39,679 bases of DNA from a virus. Numbering within the stretch: position 1 is the first letter of the stretch; every line of letters starts with the position of its first letter. Positions 31,460-38,185 of the stretch are shown here, in pieces. Under the pieces are notes generated by a model. It worked only from the letters and a program-made list of their open reading frames with translations, made no database searches and had not been told where the DNA came from. The position numbers were made by a program, and so were the translations under genes. The stretch covers positions 1-39,679 of IMG/VR virus record IMGVR_UViG_3300046524_000180; one strand, 5' to 3'.

Positions 31460-32359
31460 ATGAAATTTCCGGGGCGAATATTCAGCCAGTCGAAGACGGA
31501 GCATTTTGAAAACGGGAAACAACAAGTTATCGATCGGTCTGGTCGATGGGTAGCTCACAATATAATTCTCCCGTTCGGGCACACCATCTCTTCCGAGATT
31601 GCGGGCGACCATTACCGGTTGCGTCGCTTCTTACAGGTGGTGGCTGATTGCCAACCGAAACCGTTCTCCGCGTTGCGAGTCGTGGACTTCGGATGTCACG
31701 AGGGGCTCTATTCAATTGAGTTCGGCAGACAAGGTTCTACGGTGGTTGGCATCGAGGGAAGGCAGATCCATATCGATAAGGCCGAGTTCATCCGGAATCA
31801 ACTCGACCTTAAGGATGTTTCGTTTCACTGCGACGACGTTCGCAGTTTTGCGCGTGACAAGTACGGCCGTTTCGATGTTGCAGTCTGCACCGGCATTCTT
31901 TATCACCTCGGCTTCGAAGATGGAATGAAATTTCTCGAGGAAATCTGCGCATCTTCGAATATGGTGATCGTCGACACTCACGTCGGATTGCTTCCGGAGC
32001 ATGCCGCCATGTACAAAGAGAAAGAGTACTGGGGTCACGAATATAGTGAGCCGCCGGTCAATGAAACGGACGTCCATGATGTCCTAAAAAACAATGGTGC
32101 ATCAATCGGAAACAATATTAGCTTCTGGCTAACGCGTGGCTCCTTGTTCAATGCCATGATGGATTTCGGTTGCACGTCAGTTTTTGAGATCGGCACGCCC
32201 GCGATACCCGGCCAGTTCTTTGATCGCGTGACTTACGTGGGAGTCAAGGGAAAGCCTGTAAAAGTGATGTCCGCACCCGAGCATTTTGCTTCAGAGAACC
32301 CAAGGCATGGCCTATATCCATGCTTGCACACTGCAGGTCAACCTCTTCCTGAGTATTGA
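31460..32359 (+). CDS. SAM-dependent methyltransferase
   Basis: The 299-residue protein starts at ATG 31460 after GAGGAGACGCC. RVVDFGCHEGLYSIEFGRQG is motif I (SAM binding), VVGIEGRQIHIDKA is motif II with the acidic residue, VSFHCDDVRSF and FDVAVCTGILYHLG are motifs III and IV. The C-terminal 130 residues are not recognised. It is lower in GC than the tail genes and directly follows the fibre genes, so it may be cargo that modifies a surface glycan, a fibre or a small molecule. A DNA target is less likely, as no base-methyltransferase motif is visible. Confidence 0.7.
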   Translation: MKFPGRIFSQSKTEHFENGKQQVIDRSGRWVAHNIILPFGHTISSEIAGDHYRLRRFLQVVADCQPKPFSALRVVDFGCHEGLYSIEFGRQGSTVVGIEGRQIHIDKAEFIRNQLDLKDVSFHCDDVRSFARDKYGRFDVAVCTGILYHLGFEDGMKFLEEICASSNMVIVDTHVGLLPEHAAMYKEKEYWGHEYSEPPVNETDVHDVLKNNGASIGNNISFWLTRGSLFNAMMDFGCTSVFEIGTPAIPGQFFDRVTYVGVKGKPVKVMSAPEHFASENPRHGLYPCLHTAGQPLPEY

Positions 32360-32371
32360 TGAGCTATTGCT

Positions 32372-32602
32372 ACGCATGAAATAGTGCTTGTAGCTCAGCG
32401 TGAACCCGCCATTGCCGACCGACACGCCGGCCAACGGACCAACGGATCAGTAAACATCGGACAGGTGCAGGCTCTGCTGCGCGACGCTTGGGTCGATCTG
32501 CCACCCTGAAACATCCTCCGACCAACTGTCGCGATGGATGTATGCGCCAGCCTCGACACCGAGCCGAACGCCATAGACCCAGTAATACGGCTCGATGGTC
32601 AA
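32372..32602 (-). pseudogene. decayed outer-membrane-type protein gene
   Basis: On the minus strand, 32602-32450 reads EPYYWVYGVRLGVEAGAYIH, then WSEDVSGWQIDPSV and SLHLSDVY before a TGA at 32449-32447. The same frame continues with VGPLAGVSVGNGGFTLSYKH and YFMR. The alternating aromatic/glycine strands look like beta-barrel segments. A TAA lies just upstream of the first recognisable residue and no signal sequence remains, so the gene is truncated and interrupted. It lies downstream of the SGNH lipoprotein on the same strand. Confidence 0.5.
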
Positions 32603-32619
32603 CGCAATTTAGCAGTAGC

Positions 32620-33360
32620 TCATGGCTCGATCGCAAATTGCTGGACGATTGCGTTCAGCACTTGCGCTTCACGTTGAGCCTTGATTGCGTATAGCGCATC
32701 CCCAGGATGGACTCCATCATTCAGCATACTCTGCCAGTTCGGAAGTGTCTGGATGTAATCGAACTGCCTGATAACTGGGACGTTCTGTATTGACGCCACC
32801 TGATCAATGATCTCCACGTAGGGCGCCAGTTCCGGCAAGCCAGGACGAGTGATCGGATTTGGCTCCTCAAGAACAGGGGTCTTGCCGGCCATGCGAACCC
32901 GTTCTACCCACGTCGTTAGGTTGCTGTAGAACTGGTCCGTCGTCACGCGCTGCGCATCGTTGATAGCATAGTTTTCGATGACTATCTGCGCCAGACTCAC
33001 GGCCAGCCTCTTTTCGAATACCCCCGAATAGTACGGTGCGGTGCCGTTCAGGCTGTCAGCGACGGAAGCGCTAGGAACGCCATTGTTGTTGACGACGATC
33101 CGCGCCGAGAATTCGCCCTGCAGAACAGATTGCAGGACGGCCGGGGCATTGTTCTTTGTCTGGAAAGGCTGTCCGCTCGCGTCTTTTTCCAGACCCCACA
33201 TCGTCGAATCGCCTTCCGCGTCGATGGTAATTGTCTGGACGGATTTTGATTGTGTTGGAGATGCGACTACTGGCGGCGCCGAAGATCCGCCACCGCCGCC
33301 GCAGCCGCTGCACGCCATGACAAGCATCCCCAGCGCCGATGCGCATAACCCCTTCGCCAT
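32620..33360 (-). CDS. SGNH/GDSL hydrolase lipoprotein
   Basis: The start is the ATG at 33360; a frame extending further upstream overlaps the regulator and is not protein-like. The 246 residues open with MAKGLCASALGMLVMACSGC, a lipoprotein signal (Cys17 or Cys20 would be lipidated), then a Gly/Ser linker. TITIDAEGDSTMWG has the catalytic Ser52 of the GDS block; NNNGVPSASV is block II-like; NYAINDAQ is block III-like; DGVHPGD supplies Asp215 and His218. Surface SGNH hydrolases often deacetylate glycans, so this may alter the lysogen's surface. It is transcribed together with the upstream regulator. Confidence 0.8.
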   Translation of the reverse strand: MAKGLCASALGMLVMACSGCGGGGGSSAPPVVASPTQSKSVQTITIDAEGDSTMWGLEKDASGQPFQTKNNAPAVLQSVLQGEFSARIVVNNNGVPSASVADSLNGTAPYYSGVFEKRLAVSLAQIVIENYAINDAQRVTTDQFYSNLTTWVERVRMAGKTPVLEEPNPITRPGLPELAPYVEIIDQVASIQNVPVIRQFDYIQTLPNWQSMLNDGVHPGDALYAIKAQREAQVLNAIVQQFAIEP

Positions 33361-33413
33361 AACTTCTCTCGCGTTGTTTTTGTTCCAGCGCGAGATGATA
33401 CATGGCATGCGGA

Positions 33414-33722
33414 CTACTGCTGCTGCTCTCCATCGGGCGCCGGGGAGTCGGCGTTCAAGTCGATCGTGGCTCCGACTCGGCGCATGCGTTGTAGCACCCG
33501 CTCGATCGTCTTGTCGTCCAGTTCGAGGCGTGCAGCGGCGAAAAATAGCATGTGCGGATTCATGTCCCGCGGCTTCTCGCCTCCAGTGTAGTTGCGCCAT
33601 TGACGGCCGCTCGACACTCCGAATAGCGATGCCATCTTGGACGCCGACAGACCCAGTTCGTTTTTCAGACGATCGAGGTCTTGCGGTGAGGGCGGGTTGT
33701 AGAGCATGGCGGGATCCAGCAC
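33414..33722 (-). CDS. HTH-type DNA-binding regulator
   Basis: The 102-residue protein contains SPQDLDRLKNELGLSASKMA and SLFGVSSGRQWRNYTGGEKP, a helix-turn-helix followed by MNPHMLFFAAARLELDD. This is a common betaproteobacterial phage regulator type. The start is GTG 33722 or the ATG at 33707; neither has a strong ribosome-binding site. A palindrome overlaps the GTG, and a strong promoter lies about 80 bases upstream. It probably controls itself and the downstream lipoprotein gene. Confidence 0.7.
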   Translation of the reverse strand: MLDPAMLYNPPSPQDLDRLKNELGLSASKMASLFGVSSGRQWRNYTGGEKPRDMNPHMLFFAAARLELDDKTIERVLQRMRRVGATIDLNADSPAPDGEQQQ

Positions 33723-33734
33723 CCAAGTGGGTGC
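33719..33734. promoter_or_regulatory. palindromic operator candidate
   Basis: GCACCCA and TGGGTGC form perfect 7-bp inverted arms around two bases. The site lies at the 5' end of the regulator gene, downstream of its promoter, in a position suited to autoregulation. Confidence 0.45.
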
Positions 33735-33803
33735 GAAAGCAGGTATTCATGGCAGTGTCCTTTCGGATAGACGGGCCGCGCGTGTGCGCTTCCAACAGGA
33801 TCC

Positions 33804-33832
33804 AATGTAGGACGTTTGGGCCTATATGTCAA
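33804..33832 (-). promoter_or_regulatory. sigma-70-type promoter
   Basis: On the minus strand TTGACA (33832-33827), a 17-base spacer and TACATT (33809-33804). The -35 box is a perfect consensus. Transcription would begin near 33797 and run through the regulator and the SGNH lipoprotein, independent of the phage late transcript. Confidence 0.75.
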
Positions 33833-33854
33833 TCGTTAGCCGAAACCTTTTTCC

Positions 33855-34994
33855 TTACTCAATGGTTGAAGCGTCCAAAGCAGTTGGCGCCCTTTTTGTC
33901 GTATTGAACCCGCAGATTGCGGCCAGTCTGCGGCCGGCTTGTACCGATAGCGACTCAATCGGAGAGAAAAGGTGAGCGCCGACAAGACACAGCGGGACCA
34001 CAACCAAGATTTCAATCGCGGAAACCGCGAATCCATGGACGCCCGATTTGATCAACCACAGGCCCAGTCGAGACGCCACGATGCACAAGACAAGGCTATG
34101 TACCAGATAGAGTGGAAAGGATAGTAGTCCGAGCTTATGAGACAGTCGGCACTCCATCGCGCTTATCAGGCGTGCATTGACAAGAACGGCCGCAACGACA
34201 ATGGTGCCGAGGATCGATACGGTGGTAGTGCTCGAGTACAGGTGCCGTTGCACAACCGCGACGTACCACATTATCGCAATTAGGCTAATTGATAAATACG
34301 CGGCATAACGCGACGATCGGATTTTCTCGATCGCGCTCGAATCGTAGACTTCCGCCAGCATTATTCCGGCAATGAAAGCCGAGAATGAAGAATCCATGGC
34401 AGCGCAGGCAGACCAGAACAGGACGTATGCAAGCCATCGCGCGCGAAATCTACCCAGCGCGGTGAGGACGGCAAAAACGATAGCGCTGCCAGCTAATTCG
34501 ACACTCATGGTCCATAAGACCGGACTGTATGAATGCAACGGCTCGTAATGGAAAAACACGTCCCAAAGAGCGAAGCGAAGCGCGTCGCCGAGCGATTCGT
34601 GAAATTGATACGCTGAGGCCGGCCAGTTTGTGTGCCCGGTCAACCCAGCCAGTTGAGGTGCGGCGTTCAGTCCCAAGCGCATCATTGAAAAACCAAGTAG
34701 CGATGCAGCAAGGACCGGAATAGCTAGTCGTGGGTATCTTCTGATGGCGAGAGACGCAATACCTCTCCTTGATCCACCGCGCACGAAAGCAATGGATAGT
34801 GAAAATCCAGAGACAACAAAAAACACGTAGACCGCTAGTGCGCCATCCATCGGCGGCATGAGCCAACGAAGGGTATGTAGCTGGTCCGCCGTGAGCACGA
34901 ACGTCGGCAGTAGATGGTAGAGGACAACCGCTAGCGCTGCCCACCCTCTAATACCGTCCAAGAAAAGTAGCCGGCTGGGTTCTCTGTGTTGCAT
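33855..34994 (-). CDS. acyltransferase family 3 (OafA-like) membrane protein
   Basis: The 379-residue protein has about ten hydrophobic segments. FLDGIRGWAALAVVLYHLLP carries Arg16 and His27, the R-X10-H motif of the family; VYVFFVVSGFSLS and RRYPRLAIPVLAASLLG are the next conserved blocks. No extracellular SGNH domain is fused. Phage relatives O-acetylate lipopolysaccharide and change the serotype of the lysogen, which also blocks reinfection. The gene is AT-richer than the virion genes and is transcribed against them. Confidence 0.85.
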   Translation of the reverse strand: MQHREPSRLLFLDGIRGWAALAVVLYHLLPTFVLTADQLHTLRWLMPPMDGALAVYVFFVVSGFSLSIAFVRGGSRRGIASLAIRRYPRLAIPVLAASLLGFSMMRLGLNAAPQLAGLTGHTNWPASAYQFHESLGDALRFALWDVFFHYEPLHSYSPVLWTMSVELAGSAIVFAVLTALGRFRARWLAYVLFWSACAAMDSSFSAFIAGIMLAEVYDSSAIEKIRSSRYAAYLSISLIAIMWYVAVVQRHLYSSTTTVSILGTIVVAAVLVNARLISAMECRLSHKLGLLSFPLYLVHSLVLCIVASRLGLWLIKSGVHGFAVSAIEILVVVPLCLVGAHLFSPIESLSVQAGRRLAAICGFNTTKRAPTALDASTIE

Positions 34995-35021
34995 ATGCGT
35001 CTTCTGACTCTCGAGGCGCCT

Positions 35022-35030
35022 ATTCTATCA
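35022..35030 (-). promoter_or_regulatory. extended -10 promoter candidate for the acyltransferase
   Basis: On the minus strand TGATAGAAT, a TGN extension plus a -10-like hexamer, 28 bases upstream of the ATG. No good -35 box is seen at the right distance, which an extended -10 can tolerate. Confidence 0.4.
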
Positions 35031-35133
35031 GCGCCGCATTTTCGCCCCTTGCAACCCATAACAGCACCAGGAGCGCCTTTTGGCCCGGTCAGATGGTAGG
35101 GGGTGCGTCACGTAGCAAATAACACAACCATTG

Positions 35134-35157
35134 GCCGCCTGAGAGCGGCTTTTTTTA
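35134..35157 (+). terminator. intrinsic terminator
   Basis: GCCGC, loop of six, GCGGC and eight T just upstream of the lysis genes. It would stop any plus-strand transcript unless antiterminated. Confidence 0.8.
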
Positions 35158-35171
35158 TTTCCGGGGATTGA

Positions 35172-35501
35172 ATGGATTACGCCGCCGTCGCAGAGGTTGG
35201 ATGTGCAGGGTTCGCTGCTGTCAGCGGTCTTTTGGGGTGGCTCTGGCAGCGCTCTGAATCATTGCGCGACAGGACTATCAAGGATCAGGGCGAAACCATC
35301 AAAGAGATCGGCAGGGCGCTTGATGCACACAAGCTATACGTCGCCGAGCACTACGTCACCCAGACCGAGTTGACCAAGGCCGTCGGCAGCCTGGAGCGCT
35401 CAATCGAGCGCCTCATTGAGGCGGTCAACCAGAACTCGAAAGAGACGCGCGAAGGCTTCGCCGAGATCCATCGGCGCATTGACACGAAGGCGGATAAATG
35501 A
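35172..35501 (+). CDS. membrane-anchored coiled-coil protein of the lysis region
   Basis: The 109-residue protein has one N-terminal membrane segment (about 5-25, ending GLLGWLWQRSESLRDR) and then a long heptad-like helix (TIKEIGRALDAHKLYVAEHY, SLERSIERLIEAVNQNSKET). It ends at a TGA overlapping the endolysin start. This single-span plus coiled-coil form is seen in phage lysis modules and could be a holin partner or inner-membrane spanin, but neither can be proved from the sequence. Confidence 0.65.
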   Translation: MDYAAVAEVGCAGFAAVSGLLGWLWQRSESLRDRTIKDQGETIKEIGRALDAHKLYVAEHYVTQTELTKAVGSLERSIERLIEAVNQNSKETREGFAEIHRRIDTKADK

Positions 35502-36070
35502 ATCTGACTGTTCCCATCGTTGCCGCGGGGTGCGGCGCGACCGTCATGCGCGCATCGCAGTGGGTGCAGCCGCTTCAGGCAGCGTGCGACAAGTACGCGA
35601 TTACCACGCCACTGAGCGTCGCCGCGTTTCTCACGACGGTCGGCGTCGAGTCGGCACGGCTCGTCTTCACGAAAGAACTATGGGGCCCGACGCTGGCGCA
35701 GACCGCGTATGAGCCGCCATCGAAGAAGGCGAGCGAGCTGGGCAACACGCAGCCCGGCGACGGCCTACGATTCTGCGGACGCGGCCTGATCCAGATAACC
35801 GGGCGCCGCAACTACTCGCTCGCGGCGATCGGCCTCGACCTCGATCTGCTGAATCACCCCGAGCTGCTCGAGCAGCCGACCAACGCCGCGATGTCTGCGG
35901 GCTGGTACTGGTTCAACCGCAGGCTCAACACGCTGGCGGATGCTGGCGATTTCCTCGGCGTGTCGCGCACGGTGAACGTCGGCAGCGCAGCGTCGAAGGC
36001 GACGCCGAACGGTTACTCCGAGCGGCTGGCGCTCTATGGCGCCGCGAAGAAAGCGCTCGGCATCATCTGA
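35498..36070 (+). CDS. endolysin, glycoside hydrolase family 19
   Basis: The 190-residue protein has no signal peptide. LSVAAFLTTVGVESARLVFT holds the likely catalytic Glu51, and KELWGPTLAQTAYE holds Glu60. GDGLRFCGRGLIQITGRRNY and AMSAGWYWFNRRLNTLAD are the conserved GH19 blocks. It would cut the glycan chains of peptidoglycan after a holin lets it through the membrane. ATG 35498 overlaps the upstream stop (ATGA). Confidence 0.92.
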   Translation: MNLTVPIVAAGCGATVMRASQWVQPLQAACDKYAITTPLSVAAFLTTVGVESARLVFTKELWGPTLAQTAYEPPSKKASELGNTQPGDGLRFCGRGLIQITGRRNYSLAAIGLDLDLLNHPELLEQPTNAAMSAGWYWFNRRLNTLADAGDFLGVSRTVNVGSAASKATPNGYSERLALYGAAKKALGII

Positions 36071-36092
36071 CTCCTGTATCCACTCACCATTG

Positions 36093-36115
36093 GGCCCGCT
36101 TCGGCGGGTCTTTTT
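36093..36115 (+). terminator. intrinsic terminator
   Basis: CCCGC-TTCG-GCGGG with a stable UUCG-type loop, G-U and G-C outer pairs and five T, right after the endolysin gene. Confidence 0.8.
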
Positions 36116-36126
36116 CGTTTACGGAC

Positions 36127-36612
36127 ATGACCGACGTTACCCAAATCCACGAAGAGAAAGAGACGTTGACAGTCGACGTCAACATCCCTGGCCATGAGCC
36201 GCGCAAGACCACGGCGCTGTTCGAGCGCACGCGAAAGGTGCTGATCTCGCGCGACGGCGGCCGCTGCTTCGTTTGCAACGCAACGGCGGAGGAGAGCGGT
36301 CATCCGCTTGAGGCGCATCACCACCCGATCGAGCGCTCGTTCGCCGAGATGATCGACTGGGACCGTTTCAAGTTCGACGCGCAGGCCGGCGTATGGGGTG
36401 AGGCGATCAAGGCATTCGACTGGGACCACTTCACCGACTGGACCCAGTTCGTCGACGACATGACCGTCAACGGCATGTTGCTCTGCAAGGCGCACCACAT
36501 CGGGAAAGACGAAGGCATGCATGCACTGCCGTTCCCGATCTGGATCGCGCAAAAGTACGGCAAAGAGGGCTATCAGTTCTCGGTTGCCGAAGTCATTCAC
36601 CACGCAGCATAG
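36127..36612 (+). CDS. HNH-like metal-binding phage protein
   Basis: The 161-residue protein contains ISRDGGRCFVCNATAEESGH followed by LEAHHHPIERSFAEMIDW and later GMLLCKAHHIGKDEGMHALP. A CxxC pair, a His-rich turn and a later Cys-x-x-His-His form an HNH/zinc-finger-like site. The N-terminus is acidic, with NIPGHEPRKTTALFERTRKV. It lies between the endolysin and the holin-like gene, an unusual spot for a nuclease. Its activity is unproven. Confidence 0.6.
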   Translation: MTDVTQIHEEKETLTVDVNIPGHEPRKTTALFERTRKVLISRDGGRCFVCNATAEESGHPLEAHHHPIERSFAEMIDWDRFKFDAQAGVWGEAIKAFDWDHFTDWTQFVDDMTVNGMLLCKAHHIGKDEGMHALPFPIWIAQKYGKEGYQFSVAEVIHHAA

Positions 36613-36620
36613 GAGCATCC

Positions 36621-36839
36621 ATGGCTCAAAACTCAGCAGTCGTCACCGGCGGCGTCGCGATCTCGACCGCCACCCTTATGCCCGCAGTTGAGTGGGCGCT
36701 CGGCCTGGCGTTTCACGTGCCGGTGCCGGCCAGCGTCTCGGCGCTCGTTGCCGGCGTGCTGGTCTCCGGCGCACACGCAGCGATTAACTACGTCGCCGCG
36801 CGCGTCGCGGCCAAGCAAGCCGCTATTCCCGCGCAGTAA
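36621..36839 (+). CDS. holin-like small membrane protein
   Basis: The 72-residue protein has two hydrophobic segments (about 8-32 and 38-62) with a short turn, and a basic end (RVAAKQAAIPAQ). This is the class II holin form. It has a good ribosome-binding site (AGGAGCATCC). It is the best holin candidate in the lysis region, but it lies after the endolysin gene. Confidence 0.65.
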   Translation: MAQNSAVVTGGVAISTATLMPAVEWALGLAFHVPVPASVSALVAGVLVSGAHAAINYVAARVAAKQAAIPAQ

Positions 36840-36880
36840 CCATCTCGCCGCGTCCGCGGCAAAACTCCGAAGGAAATTCC

Positions 36881-37324
36881 ATGAAGAAGCTCATGCTGCT
36901 TGCGGCAGGCCTTGTCGCGCTCGTGGCTGGCTGTGCCACCACTGGTTCGCAAACTCCCGCCGAAGTTCCGGCTAACGTTCAGACGCAAGTCACGAAGGCC
37001 TGCGCAGTTGCCAATCCGACGTTGCTTTCGTTGCAGGCTATGGCGACTCAGATGACTGCCGACCAAGCCGCCGATCTGGTCAAGGCGTCGACCATTGTTA
37101 CCGAAGTCTGTTCGGCAAAGGCTCCTGAAATCAACTCGATGCAAGACCTGGTGAATTTCGCCGTCCCGGCAGCAATCCGAATCATCTCTGCTTCGCCGAT
37201 GAAGGATGCGGACAAGACGACTGCTGAGATCGCGCTGACGGCTGCTTCGGTGGCAGTCTCGGCGGCCCTCGCTCAGTACTCGCCGGCTGTCGCCGTCCCC
37301 GCCTCCGGAGCAACGCCATCGTGA
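36881..37324 (+). CDS. phage lipoprotein
   Basis: The 147-residue protein starts MKKLMLLAAGLVALVAGCAT, a clear lipoprotein signal with Cys18. The mature part is Ala/Thr/Val-rich and helical (LLSLQAMATQMTADQAADLV, IALTAASVAVSAALAQYSPA). Such lipoproteins are frequent in betaproteobacterial phage lysis modules; a role in lysis or exclusion is possible. Its TGA overlaps the GTG of the next gene. Confidence 0.7.
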   Translation: MKKLMLLAAGLVALVAGCATTGSQTPAEVPANVQTQVTKACAVANPTLLSLQAMATQMTADQAADLVKASTIVTEVCSAKAPEINSMQDLVNFAVPAAIRIISASPMKDADKTTAEIALTAASVAVSAALAQYSPAVAVPASGATPS

Positions 37325-37701
37325 GTGCGTTCCTGTCTGAACTCCAGATGGAGAACGCGACGCCGCGCGATGATGGCCTGTGGCGCCTCACGGCGCCGCT
37401 CGTCTATCAGTCTGACGTCGCCAAGATGACGTTCACGGTACCGACGGGGTTCGTCACGGACCTGGCATCGGTGCCGCGGATTCCGATTGCCTATCTGCTC
37501 GCCGGCGGCACGTCGAACGAAGCGAGCGTGGTGCACGACTTCATCTACTCGACGCATCCTGTGCCGCGCAAAATTGCCGACGCCGTGCTGCGCGAGGCGT
37601 CGGCTGTCACCGGCGTACCGGCATGGCGCCGGTGGCTGATGTGGGTGGGCGTGCGGATCGGTGGCGGTGGATCGCACTGGAACGGTTCGGCGACTGCATA
37701 A
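37321..37701 (+). CDS. DUF1353 protein
   Basis: The 126-residue protein begins at GTG 37321. FTVPTGFVTDLASVPRIPIA, ASVVHDFIYSTHPVPRKIAD and REASAVTGVPAWRRWLMWVG are the DUF1353 signatures (FxTDxASVP and VVHDxLY). The family is widespread in phage lysis or tail-end regions and has no known function. It ends with a hydrophobic stretch. Confidence 0.8.
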   Translation: MSAFLSELQMENATPRDDGLWRLTAPLVYQSDVAKMTFTVPTGFVTDLASVPRIPIAYLLAGGTSNEASVVHDFIYSTHPVPRKIADAVLREASAVTGVPAWRRWLMWVGVRIGGGGSHWNGSATA

Positions 37702-37978
37702 CCAGCTGAACCCCTCCGAACCATGCAGCGTTGCTTCGGCAGGCACCCATCTACTCTCGCCATTGGCGACGATCAATCAGCCGAACATCGTAGGAGTGGC
37801 GAACGGTTCAGCGGCGGCGCCCGGCGGCGTAGGCAAGTACCGAGCCCCGGTCTCCGCGGCCAGACTGTGGCGGGTAAATATCAGCAGCGCGACGACTGTC
37901 TACTGCGTTGGCTTTGCCAACTTCTCGACGAGCACGGCAACGGCGAATGTGCTTATGACCTTTCGCCGGGTCAACTAG
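37661..37978 (+). CDS. hypothetical protein overlapping DUF1353
   Basis: A 105-residue frame from GTG 37661 (GTG 37667 is also possible) overlaps the previous gene by about 40 bases. Codons have the strong third-position GC bias of this phage, and the sequence (NQPNIVGVANGSAAAPGGVG, SATTVYCVGFANFSTSTATA) resembles a beta-rich phage decoration or capsid-display protein. The competing frame is Arg-rich and not protein-like. No family is recognised. Confidence 0.45.
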   Translation: MAVDRTGTVRRLHNQLNPSEPCSVASAGTHLLSPLATINQPNIVGVANGSAAAPGGVGKYRAPVSAARLWRVNISSATTVYCVGFANFSTSTATANVLMTFRRVN

Positions 37979-37987
37979 GCTCTCGCT

Positions 37988-38185
37988 TTACTCAATATCG
38001 TCGAGCAGCATAAATCCAAATCGCTTCATTTCAACGATTGGAATTGGCGCATCCTTGGGCCGGCCGCTCGGGCGCTTTTTCAGTCGCTCGCTATTCGCGT
38101 GAATCTCTTCGTCGTTCCTGCTAAGACGCTCTATCTCGGCGTCAACGTCGCCGAACGGGCGCTCGACTGGCCTTATCTTTTCCAC
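37988..38185 (-). CDS. small protein downstream of the second acyltransferase
   Basis: A GTG at 38185 on the minus strand, 10 bases inside the acyltransferase 3' end, starts 65 residues: VEKIRPVERPFGDVDAEIER, then SRNDEEIHANSERLKKRPSG, RPKDAPIPIVEMKRFGFML. It is charged and helical with GC-biased third positions. A longer frame upstream is Arg-rich noise. No family is known. The overlap suggests co-translation with the acyltransferase. Confidence 0.45.
   Translation of the reverse strand: MEKIRPVERPFGDVDAEIERLSRNDEEIHANSERLKKRPSGRPKDAPIPIVEMKRFGFMLLDDIE

Noticed and set aside
33361-33750. ATG at 33750 (minus strand) with an AAAGGACACTGCC leader, continuous in frame with the SGNH lipoprotein
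   Set aside because: The ribosome-binding site is good, but the peptide overlaps the regulator in another frame, is Arg/Ser-rich, and would put the lipoprotein signal in the middle of a protein. It might be a coupling leader but I do not call it a gene.
33041-33907. A 288-codon plus-strand frame across the SGNH and regulator genes
   Set aside because: Its product has no domain and crosses a consensus minus-strand promoter; the minus-strand genes have clear motifs.
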